From: Eggerthellaceae bacterium UBA3686
GTDB taxonomy: Bacteria; Actinomycetota; Coriobacteriia; Coriobacteriales; Eggerthellaceae
Length of the DNA stretch: 64,000 nucleotides
Direction of reading: 5' to 3'
Assembly (NCBI GenBank): GCA_002371495.1
Contig: DFIX01000048.1
Location: 29,425-93,424 of the forward strand
Positions 43,011-50,784 of the stretch are shown piece after piece. Each line of letters starts with the position of its first letter. Positions within the stretch are counted from its first letter, which is position 1. The translations under genes and the position numbers were made by a program. The notes beneath the pieces were generated by a model. That model was not told the origin of the DNA and did no database searches. It saw only the letters and a program-made list of their open reading frames with translations.

Positions 43011-43919
43011 TCATTCGGGCAAGCGCATGTCTGACGGCACGCGCTTCACGCTCGAAGCGATGATGCCGCCAAGGATGAGTGCCATACCGAAGAGCGTACC
43101 CACGCCAGAAGGTTCCCCGAGCACGACAATACCCAAGATTGCCGCAATAAGCGGGCTCACTGCGAGCAGGATCGCCGCGCGCTCGGCGCTGATGCGGCTT
43201 TGCGCTATCGGTTGGAAAGCGAACCCGAAACACGTGCACATGACGACGAGAACGATGAAGTACCCCCATTGGATCGTCGTCTGCGGAAGAACCGGTGATT
43301 CGAACACGAGCCCTGCAAGCAAGCCAAACAGACCGATGAAGCCCACCTGCAGCACACCGAGCCCCGTCGCGTCGTCATCTCTGGCCACGCGCGCCGTCGC
43401 GATAATCGCGATGGCGTAAAACACGCCGGCAAACAGCGCGAGCAGCTCGCCAAGACCGAACGCGCCAAAGCCCTCGCCGAGCGTGACAAACCCGACGCCC
43501 ACCATGACGACGGCCGTGCAAATCACTTCCTTGAACGTCGGCAGCTTGCGCTCAATCAGCGCCTCGATGAGCGGCACGAACACGATGGCGGTGTTCTCGA
43601 GAAACGCCACCGTCGAAGACGCCGCCATGGTAAGCGACACGAGCTCGAATCCCATGACAACGAAGAAAAGCACGCCGAGCACGAGTCCGTGAACGAAGGT
43701 GGAGCGCGTCATGGCGCGCATGTTCGCACGGAACATGATGGCGAGAATTGCGAAGGCGAGCAAAAACCGCATGCCCATGAGCATGAACGGCCCCATATCG
43801 ACGAGCAGCAGCTTGCTGAACAGGAACGCCGTCGCGCGCACCCCGATAACCGCCGCGAACAGGATCGACGCCGTTCCTGCCGTCAAGTCCCTCCGTTTCA
43901 CTGCAACGCTCCTACTCAT
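43011..43919 (-). CDS. EamA/DMT-superfamily permease 2
   Basis: 302 residues, ten predicted helices. FLENTAIVFVPLIEALIERK in helix 4 and QPIAQSRISAERAAILLAVSP before helix 9 are typical for EamA transporters. Cargo unknown. The start is uncertain: the ATG at 43919 has a weak ribosome site, while a GTG at 43901 is preceded by TAGGAG, and a TTG a few codons further by GGAGG. Confidence 0.82.
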   Translation of the reverse strand: MSRSVAVKRRDLTAGTASILFAAVIGVRATAFLFSKLLLVDMGPFMLMGMRFLLAFAILAIMFRANMRAMTRSTFVHGLVLGVLFFVVMGFELVSLTMAASSTVAFLENTAIVFVPLIEALIERKLPTFKEVICTAVVMVGVGFVTLGEGFGAFGLGELLALFAGVFYAIAIIATARVARDDDATGLGVLQVGFIGLFGLLAGLVFESPVLPQTTIQWGYFIVLVVMCTCFGFAFQPIAQSRISAERAAILLAVSPLIAAILGIVVLGEPSGVGTLFGMALILGGIIASSVKRVPSDMRLPE

Positions 43920-44045
43920 ATCGCCGCCGCCATCGCCTCGATGCGAATACCGCCGGAATAGGCCAGCGGACGCGTCCATAACTCATTTTCATGAGCACCG
44001 GCGCACTTCGAGCACTTGCTTCGAAAAGCCTAAATGCCCAGCGTC

Positions 44046-44163
44046 GTTAACTCGAGCGGCTCGGCTACGCGAATGCAGGCAATTCTGCAGGCGCTTCTTC
44101 CAATCATTTCGAAGCGAGCCGAAGCCACGCGAGCGTCCGCGCCGCCGAACCGCTCGCGTTAAC
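44046..44163 (-). repeat. structured inverted-repeat element, copy C
   Basis: Arms 44046-44065 and 44144-44163 pair with 18 of 20 positions and begin and end in GTTAAC. Read on the minus strand, the core contains GTGGCTTCGGCT, TGATTGG and CCTGCAGAATTGCC, the same words and order as in copies A and B. It lies in a 463-nt gap (43920-44382) with no other feature. Confidence 0.6.
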
Positions 44164-44382
44164 AACGTTGCGGCATTTTCTCGGCTCTCCAACCGCAGCC
44201 CTCCAAGGGTCGCGCCGCACCATTGCCCAGTTTTTTCCTTTGCCTATTGTATTGCCTGAGTTGTTTTGCGCATAACGCTATAATCTCAATGTTGTTTCGA
44301 CATTTCATCAAAACAATGCCAAGAAAACGCTTACGCAAAGAAGGAAGGGCGCCATGGATGCCGTGAAATGCGCCGCGTCACC

Positions 44383-44493
44383 ATGGCGCATCGGCTTAAG
44401 CGTATCCAAGAAATCGGCGGCGTCGATTTCAATGATTACGACCAGATGCTCTACCTGCAACTATCTTTCAGATTGTTTAACCTTACGGAGTAG
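44383..44493 (+). pseudogene. PucR-type regulator remnant, C-terminal end
   Basis: The frame MAHRLKRIQEIGGVDFNDYD followed by QMLYLQLSFRLFNLTE and TAG matches the last ~36 residues of PucR/CdaR HTH domains (compare AYRLKRILEL in the intact gene at 7090). The recognition helix and everything before it are missing, so this is a remnant. Confidence 0.55.
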
Positions 44494-44591
44494 CGGATGC
44501 GACAAAGAAGCGCTGTCTGGCCACGCCGTCGCGCTGCCCTACACGAGCAAATAGTGCCCAAACTTTTCAGATTGCATACTTACAATCTAGT

Positions 44592-44680
44592 GCGTGAACA
44601 AGGAGGAATGTTCACGCGTCGGGCGCTTGGGCGAAACGGGTTCTTGCTAGCGTGAGCATTCCTCCGTCCCCTGTTCACGC
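44592..44680. repeat. two inverted copies of the GGGACGGA palindrome
   Basis: GCGTGAACAAGGAGGAATG ending TTCACGC (44592-44617) and its inverted, longer partner (44650-44680, with CCTCCGTCCCC). Together they can form one long stem over 32 nt. The element lies 150 nt upstream of the DUF2974 gene. Confidence 0.6.
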
Positions 44681-44829
44681 AAGCATTGTCGCTCGTCGTG
44701 AACGTGAGGCGCGCGTCGACGGTCAGCTTGTATACTGAAAAGCACGCAGTAGGCCAATGGGCAAGGGCCAAGAACAGCAGGCCGCAAATCTGGCTAGGGA
44801 TATCAAACGCATCGAGCAACGGGGACGCC

Positions 44830-45987
44830 ATGGAGCACACCATAGTCGAATACCTGCATGAGCAGCGCGCTTCATTCGAAGACGTGCCGCTCAACGACGT
44901 CGATAGCCTCATCCTCACGACGATCGCGTACTTCAACTTCGAGAACGGCGCAATCGGCCGCACCGTCCCAAGCGAGCTTGTGCCGTTGCCGATTGCAATC
45001 TGCGGCATCTCGCACACCGAGCTATTCGGCGGCATATGGCTCGAGCGCATGGGCGGCGACGAGTTCCTCGCCGCATTGCTTGCATCCCCCCGATTCATGG
45101 ACCTGAGCATAGGCTATTACGTTAACGAAGTCTCGGGCCATTTCGAAAAACAGTTCGCCGCCTGCACGTTCTTCTTCCCCGACGGATCGGCGTACGCGGC
45201 TTTCCGCGGTACCGACAACTCGCTTGCAGGCTGGAAAGAGGATTTCAACCTGACGTTCATGAAGGAAGTGCCCAGCCAGATCAGCGCGCGAACCTACCTC
45301 GAAGACATCGCCGGCACCAACCCTGCGCGCCTGTACGTAGGAGGGCATAGCAAGGGCGGCAACTTGGCCGAATACGCAGCGCTCACCTGTCGCGAGCAAA
45401 CGTTCGCCAAAGTCGAACGAATATTCAACTACGACGGCCCTGGCTTTGCGTTCGAGGTGAGCAAACGCAAAGACGATGCAGCCTACAAAGCAAAACTGAA
45501 CAAGACTGTGCCCGAAAGCAGCGTGTTCGGCATGCTGATGGAAAACCGCACCGACTACCGAGTCGTTCGCTCAACAGGCGTGCTGTTCGCCCAGCACGCA
45601 TCGACGCACTGGGTCGTCGAGAACGGCGATTTCACCGAAGTCGACAAGATAAGCCCCGAAGCCGCCATCCTATCGAGCACCATGAACAGCTGGGCGAAAT
45701 TATACGAGCCCGAAAAGCGGGAGCTGTTCATCGATGCAGTCTACGACATCTTCTGCGCAGCAGATGCAGATACCTGGCGCGAGTTTTCCGAAAACCGCTC
45801 GGAAACCGCACTCGCCGTGGCAAGCGCGGTAGCGAAGCTTCCCGCCGATATGCGCGCCACCCTGTTTGGGATGGTACGCGATCTCGCCCCTATCGCGGGA
45901 AGCGAGGCCGCGAAGCACGCCCGCGCCTACTTGCCCGACCTCGAACAACTCGCCTCGAACATGCAAGTCGGAAACCAGAAAGAGTAA
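44830..45987 (+). CDS. DUF2974 (Mbeg1-like) alpha/beta hydrolase
   Basis: 385 residues. The nucleophile elbow is GGHSKGGNLAEYAA, preceded by AAFRGTDNSLAGWKEDF, the oxyanion region typical of lipase class 3/DUF2974 proteins. A downstream NYDGPGFAF and ASTHWVV with His complete the likely Ser-Asp-His set. Predicted cytoplasmic, as no signal peptide is found. Substrate unknown; lipase or esterase-like. The start is the ATG after CGGGGACGCC; a longer open frame begins inside the repeat region. Confidence 0.8.
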   Translation: MEHTIVEYLHEQRASFEDVPLNDVDSLILTTIAYFNFENGAIGRTVPSELVPLPIAICGISHTELFGGIWLERMGGDEFLAALLASPRFMDLSIGYYVNEVSGHFEKQFAACTFFFPDGSAYAAFRGTDNSLAGWKEDFNLTFMKEVPSQISARTYLEDIAGTNPARLYVGGHSKGGNLAEYAALTCREQTFAKVERIFNYDGPGFAFEVSKRKDDAAYKAKLNKTVPESSVFGMLMENRTDYRVVRSTGVLFAQHASTHWVVENGDFTEVDKISPEAAILSSTMNSWAKLYEPEKRELFIDAVYDIFCAADADTWREFSENRSETALAVASAVAKLPADMRATLFGMVRDLAPIAGSEAAKHARAYLPDLEQLASNMQVGNQKE

Positions 45988-46054
45988 ACGGGCATCACGC
46001 CGGGCGTCAACGTCGGCATCCAGCAGAGTTTCCAGAGCATTACCGATGCCGCAT

Positions 46055-46768
46055 TCACCTGCCAGAACGGCTGCGCTTGGCGCTGCGCAGTGCAGCGACA
46101 AGATAATGGCAAATCCCGGCGACGAGCACCGCAATCGAAGCATATTGCGCAAAACGCACCACGAAGTGCGCCCCGTGGTCGGCAGACGCGAACTGAACTC
46201 GGGCAAATAGGTAATCTGCCATGCCGAGCTGCACAAAAGACCATGCGCCGGCAAATGCAACGAGCAGCCAAACTGCACGCAGCGCCCACGTCGCCGCTCC
46301 GTTTCGCATCAGCGCCGACCGGTGGGCCCCCAAACGCGCAATCATGCCCCTAAACTGCAAGCCAACATGGGCAAAAGCGAAGACGAAGGCCCAATACGAG
46401 CACAGCATGTGCATGGATCGCGCCCAAGAGGCACCAGGCAGGGCAGGCAAGAACCATAGCGCGTGCTTCGAGAGCACGACTGCGCTGACGACCTGGCCGA
46501 TTGCGCATACTATGATTCCTGCCACCGCAATCACCTGCAGCACCCGCTCTGCCGTCCACTTTCCGCGGAGCAGCGCCGCAAACCAGCGGCGGTTCAATAC
46601 GACATGCACGATGACGAGCAAGGCGAACAAGATTCCCAGGTACTCGTGAGGAGCTTCCTCTACAAGCGCCGTGGCCATTACGCAGATCAGGTCGATCGCG
46701 AGCAAGATATCGACGACGATGCGCAACGCGACCGATGGCCGACGGGAACTTTTCGCCTCGATACTCAT
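46055..46768 (-). CDS. DUF4405 membrane protein (cytochrome b561-like)
   Basis: 237 residues, six predicted helices. Helix 2 contains HEYLGILFALLVIVHVVLN and helix 4 HMLCSYWAFVFAFAHVG; paired His residues spaced like this bind haem in DUF4405/cytochrome b families. It likely carries electrons across or along the membrane. The gene follows the Tat-lipoprotein flavodoxin gene by only 8 nt, so the two probably work together, with the cytochrome b reducing or oxidising the extracellular flavodoxin. AGGAAA precedes the ATG. Confidence 0.75.
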   Translation of the reverse strand: MSIEAKSSRRPSVALRIVVDILLAIDLICVMATALVEEAPHEYLGILFALLVIVHVVLNRRWFAALLRGKWTAERVLQVIAVAGIIVCAIGQVVSAVVLSKHALWFLPALPGASWARSMHMLCSYWAFVFAFAHVGLQFRGMIARLGAHRSALMRNGAATWALRAVWLLVAFAGAWSFVQLGMADYLFARVQFASADHGAHFVVRFAQYASIAVLVAGICHYLVAALRSAKRSRSGR

Positions 46769-46776
46769 ACGTTTTC

Positions 46777-47532
46777 CTAGCCAAGCCAGGCGTCGACGGC
46801 AGCCTGTGCCTCATCGCGGGAGTTTTGCGCCGTAGTGCCGGCTATCGACAAGCCCTCAAGAACAGTAGCGCCTGCGCACGTCGACTGAATCGACCCCTCC
46901 GTGCCCGACAAGCCACTCCCTCCATGCGTGCAGAACGGGTGAATCTCCTTGCCGGCCCAGTCATGCGCCTCGAGGAAGGTGTAAACGCACATGGGCAAAT
47001 CACCCCACCAAATGGGGTACCCCAGATAGATGGTCTGGTAACCCGATATATCGAAATCCTGCGCAAACGCCGGCCGAGCTCCTTCGTTCTGTTCGGCAAG
47101 GGCCACATCGCAACACTCGTCGTACCCCTCGGGGTACGCTTCGGCAGGTTCGATTTGGAAGATGTCGGCGCCGGTTTTCTGGGCGATCATCTTAGCGACG
47201 ATCGACGTATTGCCCTCTTCGATAACGCCGACCCCGTAATTCTCGCCCGCTCGCGAATAGTACAAAACGAGCGCATTCGCAGCAGCCGCAGCCGATGCCG
47301 AAGCAGCTGCCGATTCGGCTGAGCCGCTCACCGCAGCCGACGCCGAAGCACTCGACAACTCGGAAGACGCCGTAGAAGAGGCGGCTTCGGCAACGCTCGA
47401 GGCGCTCGAGGACGAAGCTGCCGAGGCGCCCGATTCCGCGCCACGCGCTCCCGAGCATGCCGGCAAGACCATCGCGGCAGAACCAAGGGCAAGAAGCCCC
47501 GTTGCACTTAGAAAAGAACGCCTTGTTACCAT
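46777..47532 (-). CDS. Tat-exported lipoprotein flavodoxin
   Basis: 251 residues. The N-terminus has a twin-arginine signal (TRRSFLSATG) and a lipobox LPAC, so the protein is folded with FMN in the cytoplasm, exported and anchored outside. A Ser/Ala-rich linker of about 55 residues follows. The flavodoxin domain starts LVLYYSRAGENYGVG (FMN phosphate loop) and includes YLGYPIWWGDLP and CTHGGSGLSG, typical of flavodoxin_4. It is co-transcribed with a DUF4405 cytochrome-like gene and divergent from a TetR regulator. An ATG four codons upstream is possible, but GGGAG favours the chosen one. Confidence 0.85.
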   Translation of the reverse strand: MVTRRSFLSATGLLALGSAAMVLPACSGARGAESGASAASSSSASSVAEAASSTASSELSSASASAAVSGSAESAAASASAAAAANALVLYYSRAGENYGVGVIEEGNTSIVAKMIAQKTGADIFQIEPAEAYPEGYDECCDVALAEQNEGARPAFAQDFDISGYQTIYLGYPIWWGDLPMCVYTFLEAHDWAGKEIHPFCTHGGSGLSGTEGSIQSTCAGATVLEGLSIAGTTAQNSRDEAQAAVDAWLG

Positions 47533-47595
47533 TTTTTCTCCCATCCGCTCTGTACAGTATCGAAACACGTAGTGCGCATTTCCTGGGCTTCTTAC

Positions 47596-47644
47596 GCGAC
47601 ATATTGTCACTAATTGTGGAATTGTAAGCGACATACTGTCACTA
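47596..47644. promoter_or_regulatory. paired operator sites for the divergent TetR regulator
   Basis: GCGACATATTGTCACTA (47596-47612) and GCGACATACTGTCACTA (47628-47644) are direct copies 32 nt apart, three helical turns. Each contains the palindrome GACA-N3-TGTC. They lie between the flavodoxin and TetR starts. Confidence 0.7.
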
Positions 47645-47692
47645 TTACAGAGAGATTTGCTAGAATTCACGTCGCATACAGAAGGAGGGGTC

Positions 47693-48325
47693 GTGAGCGA
47701 TTACATCAGGGCACGCTCGCCAGAGCAAAAGCAAGAGCGCATGCAAGCCATAATGCAGGCTGCCGACGAGCTGTTCCAAGAACAACCCTATCATCAGATA
47801 ACCATGGGGGCCATCGCGCAAAAGCTCGGCTGGTCGCGGTCGAACCTCTACAAATACGCCGCAACTCAGGAAGAGGTCTTTCTTGCCCTGCATTCGGCCA
47901 AGAACCGCGCATGGCTCGAGGATTTGGAACAGGCGCTCACGGCAGTCCCCCTCGACCCCGCAACGTTTGCCCGCACATGGGCGGAATCGACCGAGCGCCA
48001 CGCCGGCTTCCTGCGGTACCAGGAAATCGTTATCTCGATTATCGAATCGAACGTCACGCTCGAGCGGCTCACGCAGTTCAAACGCGACTTCGCAGACATG
48101 CTCGGGCCCATCGTTGCTCTGCTCTCGCGCCAATGCGACATCGACGCGGCTGCAGCCACCGACCTGTACCTGCGCCTGCTCTTTCAGGCCCCGAGCCTCT
48201 ATAACCATTTCCACTGCGCCGAGCTAACCAAAAAAGCCATGCAGGCCGCTGGCCTGCCCCTCGCGCAGGGCTCGTTTGTCGAAGCATACGCACAGTTCGT
48301 TCAGATGTGCATCGAGAACGCCTGA
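47693..48325 (+). CDS. TetR/AcrR-family regulator
   Basis: 210 residues, GTG start behind AAGGAGGGG. The HTH is residues about 17-60 (MQAADELFQEQ, TMGAIAQKLGWSRSNLYKYA). The C-terminal ligand-binding part is helical. The divergent flavodoxin-DUF4405 pair and the two operator copies in between make these genes its probable targets and also suggest self-control. Ligand unknown, perhaps a redox-active or electrophilic compound. Confidence 0.88.
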   Translation: MSDYIRARSPEQKQERMQAIMQAADELFQEQPYHQITMGAIAQKLGWSRSNLYKYAATQEEVFLALHSAKNRAWLEDLEQALTAVPLDPATFARTWAESTERHAGFLRYQEIVISIIESNVTLERLTQFKRDFADMLGPIVALLSRQCDIDAAAATDLYLRLLFQAPSLYNHFHCAELTKKAMQAAGLPLAQGSFVEAYAQFVQMCIENA

Positions 48326-48327
48326 GG

Positions 48328-48358
48328 GATGTGACAGGGCTCGCAGCCCTGTCACATC
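48328..48358. repeat. palindrome GATGTGACAGGGCT family, copy 1
   Basis: 14-bp perfect arms around a 3-nt centre (TCG-type), directly after the TetR stop codon and 5 nt from the convergent gene. The same arms occur at 54753-54783. It may act as a bidirectional terminator, though it lacks a T run. Confidence 0.7.
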
Positions 48359-48363
48359 TGAGG

Positions 48364-49041
48364 TTAAAACCCGAGCAAACGCGTGAGCGAATCGGTGTTT
48401 GCGCGCATGGTTTCGATGAAGCGCAAACCGCCTGCCGGCAATATTCGGTTCGAGAACAAGAGCTTGGCAATCGGTCCGACTACGAAGAAGTTCACGAATG
48501 CGGCAATGGGTATGATCAGGGGCAACGTAGTAAAGTAGTTAAAGGCAAAGTTGTTTACGCCAACGAGCAGCAACGTTGCGATGGCGCACATGATGGGCGC
48601 CATGCACAGCACGTTGAGCACCGTCATGCCCACGTTTCGCTTGGTTCCCCTAAACCATTTCAGCACGGTTCGAGGAGCGAGGAACCCGACGAGCTTATCG
48701 CCGATATAGGTGCGCACCAAAAAGGCAATGCTGAACATAAGGGGATAGAGCCAGTGCGACTGGGCGAGGAACTCGAATCCAGTATGCCGTATGCCGTTTA
48801 TCGTGACCATGAACGTCACCATGCCGCCGACCATGAGCACCTTGAATATGGTTGCGCCGTTGGTCATGCGCGGCACGGGCACGGTGCCGCGCATGCAATC
48901 GCGGTAGGTGAAACGGCGCGCGTCCTGCTCCTCGCTCTGTTCGGGCACCGCAGGGCCGTAGCCGGCCCACCCAAGCTTCTCGGATTGCGGTTGGCGCATA
49001 GACGCCTGTTCAACTTGCTGCGTTTGTGCTTCGTGTGTCAT
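48364..49041 (-). CDS. DUF2798-like membrane protein, tandem domains
   Basis: 225 residues. After a hydrophilic N-terminus of about 60 residues there are four helices in two pairs. Each pair has the DUF2798 layout (VGGMVTFMVTINGIRHTG then WLYPLMFSIAFLV; CAIATLLLVGVNNFAFNY then PLIIPIAAFVNFFV with a following GPIAKLLF). Function unknown; the family is often seen as small membrane proteins in Gram-positive gut bacteria. The start follows GGGAGAATA. The long open frame further upstream is not supported. Confidence 0.6.
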   Translation of the reverse strand: MTHEAQTQQVEQASMRQPQSEKLGWAGYGPAVPEQSEEQDARRFTYRDCMRGTVPVPRMTNGATIFKVLMVGGMVTFMVTINGIRHTGFEFLAQSHWLYPLMFSIAFLVRTYIGDKLVGFLAPRTVLKWFRGTKRNVGMTVLNVLCMAPIMCAIATLLLVGVNNFAFNYFTTLPLIIPIAAFVNFFVVGPIAKLLFSNRILPAGGLRFIETMRANTDSLTRLLGF

Positions 49042-49343
49042 TATTCTCCCACTTCGGATCGAATGCTTTAGACAAAACGACACGAGTCCCCAATCCCTCG
49101 TTGTGGGAATAGAGTTTCGACTTCTCTCGATTTCGCTCGCTGATGTGCTGGCTTGAATCTGGATACGTGAATCGTCTTGTTCGCGTTCTACTGTAACGTT
49201 CGAATTTGAACGAAATATGAATGTGGAGAACGAAAACAGAGACCCGCCGCACGTCGGTGCGCTTGAGAAAACAACGGGGGTCGGACCCAAATGGTCCGAC
49301 CCCCGTCAGTCGATTCAAACTGTTTTGCCAGGCGCGATCGTGC
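49042..49343. other. 302-nt intergenic stretch between DUF2798 and glyA genes
   Basis: It holds the promoter side of the DUF2798 gene (49042-49230, low GC, with an AACGTTCGAATTTGAACG-like palindrome near 49194-49211) and the glyA terminator. No gene seen. Confidence 0.4.
49274..49306 (-). terminator. terminator of glyA
   Basis: A perfect 14-bp stem (49274-49287 with 49293-49306) around a 5-nt loop, followed on the minus strand by TTGTTTTC. Confidence 0.7.
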
Positions 49344-50585
49344 CTACAGATGCGGATACAGCGGATGTGCCGCGCAGAGCTCCTTGACCTCTTCCCTGAT
49401 GCGATCGGTGACTTCGTCGCCTTTCTCGAGGATCTCGAGGATCCACTTGCCGATCTGCACGGTCTCTTCCTCCTTCATGCCACGCGTGGTGATGGCGGGC
49501 GTGCCGAAGCGCACGCCGCTCGTCTCGGCACGAGGCAGCGGGTCGAAGGGGATGGCGTTCTTGTTGGCTGTGATGTTGGCACTGTCGAGCAGCAGCTGCA
49601 CCTCGAGGCCCGTGCGGCCCTTGGAGCTGACGTCGGCGAGCATGAGGTGGTTATCGGTGCCGCCCGTGGTCAGGCGCACGCCGCCTTCCATGAGCGTGTC
49701 GGCTAGAACGGCCGCGTTCTTGACGATCTGCGCCTGGTACTCTTTGAAGCCCGGCAGCATGGCCTCACGCAGGCAGATGGCTTTCGCAGCGATGACGTGC
49801 ATGAGCGGCCCGCCCTGCGTACCGGGGAATACCGCGTGGTCGATGCGCTTGCCCAAACGCTCCTTGCACAGGATGATGGCGCCGCGCGGACCGCGCAGGG
49901 TCTTGTGGGTTGTGGACGTGACGACGTCGGCATACGGCACGGGCGAAGGGTGCACGCCGGCTGCTACCAGGCCGCCGATGTGCGCGATGTCGACCATGAA
50001 GTAGGCGCCCACCTCGTCGGCGATTTCGCGGAACTTTTCCCAATCGATGAAGCGTGGGTATGCGCTCGCGCCTGCGACGATGATCTTGGGACGATGCTCC
50101 TTTGCCTTGTTGAGGACCTCGTCGTAGTCGATGGTCTCGGTTTCGGGGTTGACGCCGTAGGTCACGGCGTTCCAGTAGCGGCCGGTAATCGATGCACGCG
50201 CGCCGTGTGTCAGATGCCCGCCAGCGTCGAGGCTCATGCCCAGAATCGTGTCGCCCGGCTCGAGCAGCGCGGTGTACACGGCGACGTTGGCCTGCGAGCC
50301 GGCATGTGGTTGCACGTTTGCGTACTCGGCTTTGTAGAGCGTCTTTGCCCGGCGGATGGCGATTTTCTCGATATGGTCGACGTTCTCGCAGCCGCCGTAG
50401 AAACGCGCGCCGGGATACCCCTCGGCGTACTTGTTCGTCAGGTGGCTACCCATGGCCTCCATGACCGCTTCGCTCGTGAAGTTTTCGGAAGCAATGAGTT
50501 CGATGTGGTCGCGCTGGCGCTCGAGCTCGTCTTCCATGATGTAGTAGATGTCGGGGTCGGACTGGCGGATGAAATCGTAGTTCAT
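49344..50585 (-). CDS. glyA: serine hydroxymethyltransferase
   Basis: 413 residues, full length. The PLP lysine lies in TTHKTLRGPRG; other marks are ELIASENF near the N-terminus, EGYPGARFYGGCENVD, SQANVAVY and AHIGGLVAAG. It converts serine and tetrahydrofolate to glycine and 5,10-methylene-THF in the cytoplasm, feeding the same folate pool as the demethylation operon. GGAGCGACC precedes the ATG. It is divergent from the amino-acid symporter gene. Confidence 0.97.
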   Translation of the reverse strand: MNYDFIRQSDPDIYYIMEDELERQRDHIELIASENFTSEAVMEAMGSHLTNKYAEGYPGARFYGGCENVDHIEKIAIRRAKTLYKAEYANVQPHAGSQANVAVYTALLEPGDTILGMSLDAGGHLTHGARASITGRYWNAVTYGVNPETETIDYDEVLNKAKEHRPKIIVAGASAYPRFIDWEKFREIADEVGAYFMVDIAHIGGLVAAGVHPSPVPYADVVTSTTHKTLRGPRGAIILCKERLGKRIDHAVFPGTQGGPLMHVIAAKAICLREAMLPGFKEYQAQIVKNAAVLADTLMEGGVRLTTGGTDNHLMLADVSSKGRTGLEVQLLLDSANITANKNAIPFDPLPRAETSGVRFGTPAITTRGMKEEETVQIGKWILEILEKGDEVTDRIREEVKELCAAHPLYPHL

Positions 50586-50745
50586 GGTCGCTCCTCGTCG
50601 TCGGCATGCCTGATGTTTATGCAATCGATGCGCCAGCACTGTGCGGGCGTGTTATTACAATGCTGATACTTTACCATGACATGAAGACTCTCATACGCCG
50701 CGCGGAGGCTAGAGGCCAGTCGTGGCTGTGCAAGCGGGGTGCAGC

Positions 50746-50754
50746 TGGTATACT
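50746..50754 (+). promoter_or_regulatory. extended -10 promoter of the symporter gene
   Basis: TGGTATACT, an extended -10 element, 31 nt before the start codon. A weak TGTGCA lies 16 nt upstream of it in the -35 position. Confidence 0.5.
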
Positions 50755-50784
50755 AACCAAATCCTGTCAGAAAAGGGGATTTGT

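Noticed and set aside
44354..44554. Plus-strand ORF of 66 codons as a small gene
   Set aside because: A different frame over the same bases matches a PucR C-terminus, and this ORF has no similarity or ribosome site of its own.
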